Below, one piece after another: positions 44,941 through 52,426 of a stretch of DNA of 64,000 nt. The notes beneath the pieces were generated by a model. It was not told the DNA's origin. It was given only the letters and a program-made list of their open reading frames with translations, and made no database searches. Each line of letters begins with the position of its first letter. Position 1 is the stretch's first letter. The DNA lies in the NCBI RefSeq assembly GCF_030270605.1, contig NZ_BSYJ01000003.1:124001-188000 (forward strand). Direction: 5' to 3'. The position numbers and the translations under genes are program-made. Source of the DNA: Biformimicrobium ophioploci. GTDB lineage: Bacteria > Pseudomonadota > Gammaproteobacteria > Pseudomonadales > Cellvibrionaceae.

Positions 44941-44976
44941 AAAAGGCTGCGGCGCTTCCCCGCGCCCGCAGCCTTC
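44941..44976 (-). terminator. Terminator of the 45-60 kb operon
   Basis: Minus-strand reading: AAGGCTGCGG-type stem (left arm 44964-44975, right arm 44943-44953) with a G/C-rich bulge, followed by a T-run. It lies 34 bp after the M48 stop, closing the thirteen-gene unit. Confidence 0.8.
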
Positions 44977-45009
44977 CGTTTGCCCTGACTCTGGACCGTT
45001 CAGGTCCGC

Positions 45010-46455
45010 TCACTTCACGATCTTGATCCAGTCACCGGGCTTCGGCTCACCCCTTGGATAGTACCCATTGAGCAGGCGTAATTGCTCTTCCGGATAGGTG
45101 CCGATGTCGGCGTGCCGCGCCAGTGCCTCGAACGTGGTTTTTTCGTTGGCCCTGACGTAGTGAATACGTTTTACGTCCTTCTGCACCAGATCGGTTTTCT
45201 GCAGCGGCCTGAAGCTTCGGATACTGGTCAGGAACATGTCGTCGTAGTTCGTCTCCTCCCGCGCTTCCAGCACCTTGCCTTCCAGCAGGTACTGGCGGCT
45301 GCCGAAATAGATGACCGCGACACGGTCCGGTGCATCGGTGCTGCCCTCCGGCAGTTTGCCGGTGTGCCCTGTCAGGCGGTATTGCTGCAGGGCCTGGTCA
45401 TCCTCCAGTTTGCGCACATCGTAGGCCTCACGTAGGGCCATGTCCGCGGGCTGGTTCTTGCGGTGATCCACGCGGATGGTGATTTTCGCATCGTTGTTGG
45501 GAGAGGTTCCCACGATGGCGCTGCGCTGGTTTTCCACTTTCCAGCCATCCGGGAACAGCAACGAGAAACCGAGCTTGGCATGGTTGTAGCGATTCTTGGC
45601 GCCGGCAGCTGTGTTGTTACCGTAAATAATGCCTTCGGTCTTTTCCCGGTAATTCTCCACCTTGACGATCTTGCTTTCTTCCGGCAGGTCACCGGCTGCA
45701 CGCACCACTTCCTGCAGGCGCAGGTCGTTGCGCGGGTGCGTGGCAAACACGCCGTGGTAGGTCTGCTGCTTCTTGCCCTCGATGCGGGCGCGGCGCCGGG
45801 CAAAAGTCTCCTGGTCCTTGAGCAGGGCGATTACGTTAATCATGGCTTCGGGGTCATACCCGGCATTGAACAGGTACTGGGCCCCGAAGCGGTCCGCTTC
45901 GAGCTCCATGTCACGTCCATAGCCCTTGACCGCTGCCGTGCTCCAGAGTTTGGTGACATCGCCCACCATGCCGCTGCCGGTGGCCAGTACAGACATGACT
46001 GAAAGCACACTGGCACCCGCCGCTGCAGTTTTCTGGCGTACGGCGTGGCGCGCGGTAATGTGGCCCACCTCGTGCGCGAGCACTGCCGCCATTTCTGCCT
46101 CCGAGTGCAGGTAGGTGAGCAGGCCGCGATTGATATAGATATAGCCGCCGGGCAGGGCGAAGGCGTTGATATCCTGGCTGTCGATGATCGTGAACGTATA
46201 TTTCAGCTCGGGACGATCACTGGCCACTGCCACTTTCTGGCCAACGTGGTCGACGTAGGCATTGAGCACAGGATCCCGGTATATCGGTGTGCTTTCCAGG
46301 ATCTTCTCGTGCATCTCCTTGCCGATCTCCAGCTCCTTGGACTCGGACATCAACACCAGATCGGGCCGGTTGGTGGCCGGGTTAAAGGAGCAGCCGGCGA
46401 GCAGCGATAGCGACAGGGTCGCAATACCCAGCACGCCTGCAATTTTACGGTTCAT
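45010..46455 (-). CDS. Lipoprotein M48 metallopeptidase with LysM-like tail
   Basis: 481 residues. A lipobox LLAGC at residues 18-22 marks it as an envelope lipoprotein. The zinc motif HEVGH is at 128-132 and the third ligand Glu in MELEADRFGAQY at about 186. The N-terminal part resembles BepA/YfgC-type M48 proteases that clean up misassembled outer-membrane proteins. After about residue 250 a region typical of periplasmic M48 enzymes continues, ending in a LysM-like module (TTFEALARHADIGTYPEEQL and LLNGYYPRGEPKPGD). It is the last gene of the operon, so it may process or quality-control the machine's envelope components. Confidence 0.93.
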   Translation of the reverse strand: MNRKIAGVLGIATLSLSLLAGCSFNPATNRPDLVLMSESKELEIGKEMHEKILESTPIYRDPVLNAYVDHVGQKVAVASDRPELKYTFTIIDSQDINAFALPGGYIYINRGLLTYLHSEAEMAAVLAHEVGHITARHAVRQKTAAAGASVLSVMSVLATGSGMVGDVTKLWSTAAVKGYGRDMELEADRFGAQYLFNAGYDPEAMINVIALLKDQETFARRRARIEGKKQQTYHGVFATHPRNDLRLQEVVRAAGDLPEESKIVKVENYREKTEGIIYGNNTAAGAKNRYNHAKLGFSLLFPDGWKVENQRSAIVGTSPNNDAKITIRVDHRKNQPADMALREAYDVRKLEDDQALQQYRLTGHTGKLPEGSTDAPDRVAVIYFGSRQYLLEGKVLEAREETNYDDMFLTSIRSFRPLQKTDLVQKDVKRIHYVRANEKTTFEALARHADIGTYPEEQLRLLNGYYPRGEPKPGDWIKIVK

Positions 46456-46486
46456 GGTTTGCTCTCCAGTCTTTATTTATATCCGG

Positions 46487-47167
46487 TCATGTGCCCGCGC
46501 CTGCGGGCATCAGGAAGTCTTCAAGTTGTGCCGCGATGCCCTTGCAGGCATTCGTCTGCACTCTTGCAATGAGGGGGATGGGCACCACAATTGCGGGCAT
46601 ATAGGAGGTGCCCTGCGCATCCGCACTGATCTTTCCGGAAACTTCCCGATCGCGGAAATTCCAGATGGCTGCCTCGTAGTCGGATTCCTTGTCCCAGGTG
46701 CCAAAGCCGAAGCAGCCGGCGCCGGCTGTACCGATGGAGCAGCCAATGGAGCCGGCACTGTCGGTGGTCTCGGTGTTGCCATCGATCCAGACAATGTATT
46801 TCACCCCGTAATTATCGAGGCGCTCCTGTACCCCGGGGATCTCCAGTAGTCGATCCAGGGACTTCATGTGCATCGGCGCGGTGCGCGGTTCAAACCAGGG
46901 ATAGAGCGCGTCTACGAACTGGCTTTCGGAAATCACACGAATGCTTTTGCCGTTGTCGAGCTCGTTGCCGACACAGCTAATCAGGCTGGGTTCGGTTTCG
47001 TAATCGCTGGAATGGCGCCGGCCGAGAATCACGACGGAATCGCCTGCATCCAGTTCACCCGCACTTCTGCGATATTCATCAATGGAGACCGTTGTGCAGC
47101 CACCAAGGAAACCGGTTGCCAGCAGCAGGCCGCCCAGCAGTGACGGAATTTTGTAAAACGAATTCAT
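46487..47167 (-). CDS. Hypothetical lipoprotein (operon member)
   Basis: 226 residues. Lipobox FLGGC gives Cys24. The mature part has no recognised domain. Notable stretches are VILGRRHSSDYETEPSLISC and a Ser/Gly/Cys-rich segment (SAGSIGCSIGTAGAGCFGFG) that could be disulphide-linked. Its ATG overlaps the stop of the preceding gene (ATGA at 47164-47167), so it is translated with that lipoprotein. The two probably sit on the periplasmic face of the outer membrane and may form a subcomplex. Function unknown; the assignment to the machine is by position only. Confidence 0.8.
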   Translation of the reverse strand: MNSFYKIPSLLGGLLLATGFLGGCTTVSIDEYRRSAGELDAGDSVVILGRRHSSDYETEPSLISCVGNELDNGKSIRVISESQFVDALYPWFEPRTAPMHMKSLDRLLEIPGVQERLDNYGVKYIVWIDGNTETTDSAGSIGCSIGTAGAGCFGFGTWDKESDYEAAIWNFRDREVSGKISADAQGTSYMPAIVVPIPLIARVQTNACKGIAAQLEDFLMPAGAGT

Positions 47168-47835
47168 TGAACCTCTCCTTCGTTTTCGGGAGCCTCGTCT
47201 CGCAGGCTGACCGCACGACGCGGCGCTGCCAGGAAGGCCTGTAATTCGGGAACGCGATTGAAGCCCAGATACAGTGTCGCGCCAGCGTCCCTCAGGGCGA
47301 TATTGATTGCCTGGGCGAGGGCATCCTCCTCGGACTTCAGGAATGCGGTCGGGGTCTTGCCGTAGGCGGTAATCACCCAGTCAGCCACGCTCTCGCCCTG
47401 GGCGTTATAGGCGTGCATGTCGTACTTGATCCAGACCTCGAAGATGTTGACGCGCGTTTCCCGCGGCATGGTGAATTGCAGTTCGCGCACCTCCGGCACT
47501 ATCACGATATCGACATTGCCCGGGACAGAAGCCGGGTACTGCGCCAGCTGCACCGAGCTGTCGAACATGGAGCCCAGCACCGTATTGAACAGGTTGTACT
47601 GGGCCTTGCCGGTATTGATATTCCAGTCCTCGCGATCCTCACTGTTGTCCACGTAAGTGAAATTGCGGAAGTCTGGTGAAAAATACAGCCCGACCGTCAT
47701 GGGATGTGTCTTGCCCACCGGTGCGGGAAAAGTCCCGTCTACCCGGACCGAGTGGGTACAGCCGGCAAGGGCAAGTGCCGTCATTACTGCCCCGAAAAAT
47801 GTCAGGGGGCGAATTTTCCGCAAATTCTCAAACAT
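47164..47835 (-). CDS. Hypothetical lipoprotein (operon member)
   Basis: 223 residues from ATG 47835; the in-frame ATG at 47889 would add a tail that disrupts the signal peptide. Lipobox ALAGC at about residue 26. The mature part is a mixed beta/alpha domain (VGLYFSPDFRNFTYVDNSED, later VNIFEVWIKYDMHAYNAQGE and SLAQAINIALRDAGATLYLG-like segments) that recalls small lipoproteins of LptE/CsgG-like type, without clear match. It lies 61 bp downstream of the VWA gene and overlaps the next lipoprotein gene, so it is probably a cotranslated outer-membrane partner. Confidence 0.78.
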   Translation of the reverse strand: MFENLRKIRPLTFFGAVMTALALAGCTHSVRVDGTFPAPVGKTHPMTVGLYFSPDFRNFTYVDNSEDREDWNINTGKAQYNLFNTVLGSMFDSSVQLAQYPASVPGNVDIVIVPEVRELQFTMPRETRVNIFEVWIKYDMHAYNAQGESVADWVITAYGKTPTAFLKSEEDALAQAINIALRDAGATLYLGFNRVPELQAFLAAPRRAVSLRDEAPENEGEVQ

Positions 47836-47896
47836 ATCTGGCTCCTGTCCCTGGATGCCGAACCGGGTTTGCGCCCGGATTCCCGTCAAATTTTCA

Positions 47897-48901
47897 TCAA
47901 TAAGACTTGTAGTCGTTCAGTCCCACAAAAGTACCGCCGTTGCGGTAGGTCAGTTCCCGCATCAGCGCGGCGAAGCGCAGGCCGGTGGTCTGCAGGTGTT
48001 TGGGCCGTGCAAACTGAATCGGAAAGCCGATGGCGTGAATGCGTACCATGCGGTGGTCCTCACCGCGTTGCGCATTGACGCGATCCACCGCCTGCACCAC
48101 CCGCTGGATGGAGCGCCCGGTAAACTCATCGCCCAGTACATAGAGGCTGATCTTCTTGTTCGGGTCGTAGAAGGTCCTCACCGCTCGCTGGATACCTTCC
48201 ACCGGGCTGGAGTTACTGAACGGGTTCCAGTTCTTGATGCGGCTCAGGATCGCGCGGCGGCGGCCGGGTGTATCCGGAATCCACTTGCCCCGGTAATTCG
48301 GGAACATGTAATCGCCCATGTCATTCAGTACCTGTATGCCCTTGACGCTAGGATAGAGGTCCAGGGTATTGACCATCTCATCGATCATGCGGTCCCAGCC
48401 GTAATTGAACATACTGCCGGAGGTGTCGATGATGAAGACGATGTACTCACTATCAACGGGGATGCCGCCGATCACATTGTTCTTGCGCTGGTAATTCTCA
48501 CCGAGCAGGCGCTTCATCTCGTCGGTGAGGCTCTGCAGGGCGATGGTCAGCTCGCCCTTGATCTTGCCGGTCTCGCTTTCGCCTTCGGTCCGTTTCGCAT
48601 ATAGCGCTTCCAGGGTTTCCAGTTTGCCGCGCAGGTTGGCGATGCGGGCGCGCTCGATATCGAGCTGTTCGCGTTTGGCGTTGAGATCGCGGTTGTAAAC
48701 GCGTGTCTCGCCGCGAATCGTGTTCAGTTGCTCCGTGAGGAGGCGAACCTGCCCGTCGAGATCCACTTCGGACTCCTCAAGCGGCAGCTGGTCCACGGTT
48801 TTGGCAATCATCAACAGCAGTACAATGGCGCCAAAGCCACAGCAGATCACGTCCAGGAAGGAAACGCTGATCTCCTCTTGTCCACGCCTTTTCTTTTTCA
48901 C
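47897..48901 (-). CDS. Membrane-anchored von Willebrand A protein with ExbD-like helix (second)
   Basis: 334 residues. A very basic start (KKKRRG) is followed by one helix, EISVSFLDVICCGFGAIVLL (residues 10-29), whose EIxVS-x-LD-V pattern mirrors the ExbD/TolR helix EINVTP-x-I-D-V. D17 sits at the place of the proton-carrying Asp. Residues of about 45-140 are heptad-rich coiled coil. The C-terminal VWA domain has a MIDAS site DTSGS at 159-163 and a later conserved T/D region. In the ExbD topology the VWA lies in the periplasm. I infer a B-type subunit of the channel encoded by the ExbB-like gene, working beside its paralogue. Confidence 0.85.
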   Translation of the reverse strand: MKKKRRGQEEISVSFLDVICCGFGAIVLLLMIAKTVDQLPLEESEVDLDGQVRLLTEQLNTIRGETRVYNRDLNAKREQLDIERARIANLRGKLETLEALYAKRTEGESETGKIKGELTIALQSLTDEMKRLLGENYQRKNNVIGGIPVDSEYIVFIIDTSGSMFNYGWDRMIDEMVNTLDLYPSVKGIQVLNDMGDYMFPNYRGKWIPDTPGRRRAILSRIKNWNPFSNSSPVEGIQRAVRTFYDPNKKISLYVLGDEFTGRSIQRVVQAVDRVNAQRGEDHRMVRIHAIGFPIQFARPKHLQTTGLRFAALMRELTYRNGGTFVGLNDYKSY

Positions 48902-48934
48902 GCCATCTCTCCTTGCATGGGCGCCACGCTGTAA

Positions 48935-50017
48935 TCAGGGCCAGTCCCTGGAGGGGCTGAGGAAGGATCCCCTGGTATCCTGCGCCAGGCGCCAGAACTC
49001 GCTGGCGGCGTAGGGGTCACCTTCCATGGGTGCGAGAATCACATTGACCGGGATGGATTCAGGCAGCAGCTTGACCGCACGCTGGAACAGCTTGATGCGA
49101 TCCCGGCCGCTGATATTGTTGGCTTTCGGCCGTTCCATGCCCTGGGTCGGCAGGCCGTCGGTCAACAGGATGATGTTGTCCGGCATCGGCGACAGCTGGC
49201 GTACTGCGGCGAATACCCGCTCGAGGCTGGTACCGTTTTCGGGCACCATCTCGCGAACATTCTCAATTGCCTGATCCAGCTGGTCGCGGTCGTCGATATT
49301 GAGCCAGTTGCCCTCTGTTCCCGGTATTGCAGACTCGACTTCCGTATTGAAGGCATAGATCTGGTAGCGGCTGTCGCTTGGCAGCTGCGCGCTGATCCAG
49401 GAAACGGTATCAATACTGCGCACCCATTTTGGTGACGCGCGCTTCTCACGCGTCGACATGTTGCGGCGCCGGATGACATTGATAAGTTTGTCTCCCAGCA
49501 TACTGGCGGAACGATCCATGAGAATCAGGACCCTGTCGCCGCCAAGCTTGAGACCGGTGAGGTACTGGCGGTCGCCATCACCGATGAACTTGCGCACGTT
49601 GTTGCCGAGCTGCCGGTTCTCCGCTTCGAGCTTTTCCTTGGCGTCCTCCATTTTCTTGATTTTTTCCTGCAGCTTCTTGATGTCCAGCTCCAGGTCGCTG
49701 GAGTCAATCTCAGCAATATTGCCGCGCACGTCGTCGATTTGCTCCTGAATGCGACGCGCCAGGCCCTGTGCGTCAGCAAGGTCGTCACTGACGGTATCCA
49801 GGGTGTTGCGCGCCAGCACCAGCTGCTCGCGGCCAAAAGTAACCTCCTCTTCGAGTAGGTTGACTTCGGCCTTGAGGTCCTGGTTGACCTCCACCACCTG
49901 GTTGTCGGCATCGTGCTTGATGATCAGGAAAATCAGCGCAACAGCACCGAACCCGCACGACATGATGTCGAGGAACGAGAGGCTGAATGCGTTGAACCTG
50001 CGTTTTCTTCGCGCCAT
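48935..50017 (-). CDS. Membrane-anchored von Willebrand A protein with ExbD-like helix (first)
   Basis: 360 residues. It has the same plan as the downstream gene: basic start (ARRKRR), a helix FSLSFLDIMSCGFGAVALIF at 11-30 with Asp17, a coiled coil at about 42-142 rich in Glu/Leu, and a VWA domain from about residue 158. The MIDAS motif is DRSASM (168-173) where the canonical form is DxSxS. Both genes share the SFLD-(I/V)-x-(S/C)-CGFGA core and both have Asp17, which argues for descent from one ancestor and a heteromeric role. The unit overlaps the Hsp70-like gene by a 1-bp gap. A periplasmic force-sensing or ligand-binding head is my inference. Confidence 0.86.
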   Translation of the reverse strand: MARRKRRFNAFSLSFLDIMSCGFGAVALIFLIIKHDADNQVVEVNQDLKAEVNLLEEEVTFGREQLVLARNTLDTVSDDLADAQGLARRIQEQIDDVRGNIAEIDSSDLELDIKKLQEKIKKMEDAKEKLEAENRQLGNNVRKFIGDGDRQYLTGLKLGGDRVLILMDRSASMLGDKLINVIRRRNMSTREKRASPKWVRSIDTVSWISAQLPSDSRYQIYAFNTEVESAIPGTEGNWLNIDDRDQLDQAIENVREMVPENGTSLERVFAAVRQLSPMPDNIILLTDGLPTQGMERPKANNISGRDRIKLFQRAVKLLPESIPVNVILAPMEGDPYAASEFWRLAQDTRGSFLSPSRDWP

Positions 50018-50018
50018 G

Positions 50019-51311
50019 CTATTCCACGCTGATCGCTGTAATGGAGCCTGCGTGGTCGGAACTGCCGATCAGGTCGCCGGCATTCAGGCTCACTGGTGCT
50101 GCGATGGATTCACCGTTCAGGGTAAGGCGCGCATCGGCATCTACGCGCATGGCCAGTATCCCGCCGTGTTCCGTCACTGTCGCTGCCGGGTGCGTCGGCG
50201 GCTTGTCTGAAATCTCCAGCAGGCCCTCGCTGAAGCTGATAAACAGCGGGCGTTCGGCGGAAATGGCCTTGTGCCCATGCAGCAGGTGCGTGGCACTGGT
50301 AATACGGGAGCTGGTCAGCCGCTGCGGTAGTTCGGACTTTTTGGTGGCGCTCAGCAGGATGACGTGGCGCAGGGCTTCCGGGTCGCTGGCGATTTCCTGC
50401 CAGCGCCGCTGGATGGAGGTGGCGATGGCATGGGATGGCAGCAGTTCGGCACCACTGACAATGTGCGGCGCTCCGGGGATCTCTTTCCAAAGGTGTGAAA
50501 GAAAGACGATACCGCCCTCACTGGAGTTGGACTGCAGCGCACTGCGGATCTGCGCGATGATCGGCGCACTGGCGCCATGCAATTGGCCGAGTCCTACCTT
50601 GGCCGTACGCCCATCGAGCTCTGCCAGAACTTCGCCCTGATGTACCGCGGATTCCACCCAGGCAGGCAGCTGGTCGTAGAGGCGTTGCTCAGACGCAGCG
50701 GAGTGGTGCGGGTCGAAGCGGCTCTGCATGATGAATTCATCGATGAATACCTTGGCCCAGGCGTGCAGGAAGTCGTTGCGCCCGGCACCCGGAACCGCTT
50801 CCACGCCTTCCAGCACCACGCCTTCGGTCACCGATACCTTGCTGATCAGTGCCTGGTGCAATTGCAGGTCCAGGTGCAGGTGCTTTCCGGGCGGTGCAAA
50901 CTGGCTCAGGCAGGCCACGGCGCTGTCGACCAGACCGCAGACGTTGAACGGGCTCTCCCGAATAATGCCCAGCAGCAGCCCGAGTTGCTCACGGGTGAAA
51001 TTACCGGGCACCGCCAACACCAGCTCTTCCGGTGCCTGGCACTCCTCGGCGATGGCGCGCAGGTGGGCGAATGCGAGGTCCGCGTGATGGCGGCAGCTGT
51101 TATTGTCGCTCTGCAGGCTTTCCAGGCTCAGCCGGCGCCAGAACTGGTCGTTTGCCCTGAGCGGGTTGGTCCGCACCTGGCCGAGGGCGTCTGCGCCGGT
51201 GACTATCCGGTTCTGTTCGACAATGGCGATACCGGGGCTGAGCAGGATCGGCTGGTTACCAGCGAAAACACGCAAGCCGCAGTCGTTAATTTCCAGAACA
51301 CCTTGCTTCAT
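50019..51311 (-). CDS. Hsp70/actin-fold protein with degenerate nucleotide motifs
   Basis: 430 residues, no signal peptide, so cytosolic. Segments follow the order of the actin/Hsp70 superfamily. VLEINDCGLRVFAG (5-18) is at the place of phosphate loop 1, and LVLAVPGNFTREQLGLLLGI at 98-117 mirrors the Hsp70 VITVPAYF region. VCGLVDSAVACLSQF (124-138) mirrors IINEPTAAA, and LHLDLQLHQALISKVSV (145-161) is at loop 2. FLSHLWKEIPG and ELLPSHAIATSI (289-300) mirror the adenosine region. Loops 1 and 2 lack the GTxxS and GGGT signatures, so ATP hydrolysis is doubtful. The end (LTLNGESIAAPVSLNAGDLI, 397-415) looks like the last strands of an FHA-like fold. Probably a cytoplasmic scaffold of the complex. 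Confidence 0.72.
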   Translation of the reverse strand: MKQGVLEINDCGLRVFAGNQPILLSPGIAIVEQNRIVTGADALGQVRTNPLRANDQFWRRLSLESLQSDNNSCRHHADLAFAHLRAIAEECQAPEELVLAVPGNFTREQLGLLLGIIRESPFNVCGLVDSAVACLSQFAPPGKHLHLDLQLHQALISKVSVTEGVVLEGVEAVPGAGRNDFLHAWAKVFIDEFIMQSRFDPHHSAASEQRLYDQLPAWVESAVHQGEVLAELDGRTAKVGLGQLHGASAPIIAQIRSALQSNSSEGGIVFLSHLWKEIPGAPHIVSGAELLPSHAIATSIQRRWQEIASDPEALRHVILLSATKKSELPQRLTSSRITSATHLLHGHKAISAERPLFISFSEGLLEISDKPPTHPAATVTEHGGILAMRVDADARLTLNGESIAAPVSLNAGDLIGSSDHAGSITAISVE

Positions 51312-51348
51312 TTTTCACTTGCCTCTGCGAGTATTATCGTTGCTCAAA

Positions 51349-52143
51349 TCAGCTGACTTTCAGGAACCTGACCAGCCGGTTATCGCAGTAGTTGTGCGTG
51401 TCCAGTACCAGTCGCTCCTGCATGAGTTGCAGCTGGTGGGTGAAAAACATGATGACGATGCTGATGACCAGCGCGATAAAAGTGGAGTTGAAGGCCACGC
51501 CCAGACTTACAGTCACGCCGGCAATGTCGCCCTGTACCGCCTTGTGCGCCTGCGCCAGGGCCTCGCCGATACCGCGCACGGTGCCGATAAAGCCGATCGA
51601 TGGAATGGCCCAGGTGATGTAGCGCACCATAGCCAGTTCTGAATCCAGCCGGTCCCCTTCGGTATCGCAACTCTCGCGGATCGAGTTGGAAGCTGCGTCT
51701 ATGTCCCGCGACGAGCCGAATCGCTGCAGTGCCGTCAGCAGGGTGCGCGGCAGCAGATAGTCGCGCTCCTCCTCCGGCAGGGCCTGGATGGGACGCGACA
51801 GGTCGCGCGCGTCCTCAGGCAATACCGTGGTGCCCTCATTCACATTGAGCAGCGACTTGTCCAGCAGCTTGCGTTCGCGCATGGTGCGCTGTGCCTTCAG
51901 GCCCATGATTGCGAATGCCCACAACATGAGGACAAAACAGGCCTCCTGCTCGTAATCCCGCATCACGATGTACAGAGAGCGCTGCTGTATATAGGTTTCG
52001 CCAGCAGCCTCTCGCGCCATCTGCTCCGCGATCAGGGCATCCGCATTAGGGCGGATGACGGTGACGTAGACTGCATGCACCAGAATCACCGCACCGATCA
52101 GGGCGAAGATCTGGAACATAAAATCCGAGGACTTGCTATTCAT
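51349..52143 (-). CDS. MotA/TolQ/ExbB-like proton-channel subunit
   Basis: 264 residues with helices at about 8-30, 68-84, 175-195 and 212-234. Between helices 2 and 3 lies a cytoplasmic loop of about 90 residues. The signature WAIPSIGFIGTVRGIGEAL at 178-196 corresponds to the TolQ/ExbB P-x-L-G-L-x-GTV-x-G-I motif, and GVTVSLGVAFNSTFIALVIS forms the last helix. In the family, five such subunits surround two ExbD/TolR/MotB helices to make a proton-driven motor. Here the only candidates for the inner helices in this operon are the two VWA proteins. No long cytosolic tail is present, unlike the ZorA proteins of Zorya defence. Confidence 0.9.
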   Translation of the reverse strand: MNSKSSDFMFQIFALIGAVILVHAVYVTVIRPNADALIAEQMAREAAGETYIQQRSLYIVMRDYEQEACFVLMLWAFAIMGLKAQRTMRERKLLDKSLLNVNEGTTVLPEDARDLSRPIQALPEEERDYLLPRTLLTALQRFGSSRDIDAASNSIRESCDTEGDRLDSELAMVRYITWAIPSIGFIGTVRGIGEALAQAHKAVQGDIAGVTVSLGVAFNSTFIALVISIVIMFFTHQLQLMQERLVLDTHNYCDNRLVRFLKVS

Positions 52144-52167
52144 GGTTTTTTCCTCAATTAACGGCCG

Positions 52168-52422
52168 TCAGATGTCCACCGGATAGGACACGGAGAGATC
52201 TTCGGAGATCTCCTCTGTAGGCTTGTATTCCTTGTTTTTCGGTTGGTTCGGCATCAGCGGCGGTTTTTTTTCCTCAACTGGGGCACTGGCCGCGGTTTCC
52301 TTTGCCGGCTTTGCTTCCGCTGTCGCTTGCTTGTCGTCTGTCTGCTTATTGTCTGTCTGGGCCTGGCTGGCCAGCGCAGGTAGCGCAAACATCAGGGCGA
52401 TCAATACTGATAGGCGTTTCAT
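52168..52422 (-). CDS. Small secreted/periplasmic disordered protein
   Basis: 84 residues. A signal peptide (LSVLIALMFALPALASQAQT) leaves a mature chain that is Lys/Glu/Ala/Pro-rich and probably unfolded, ending EISEDLSVSYPVDI. The conserved-looking C-terminal end suggests a short peptide motif that binds a partner, perhaps a periplasmic VWA head. It sits between the PEGA/FGE gene (4 bp away) and the channel gene (24 bp away), which argues for coexpression. No family recognised. Confidence 0.7.
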   Translation of the reverse strand: MKRLSVLIALMFALPALASQAQTDNKQTDDKQATAEAKPAKETAASAPVEEKKPPLMPNQPKNKEYKPTEEISEDLSVSYPVDI

Positions 52423-52426
52423 TCCC

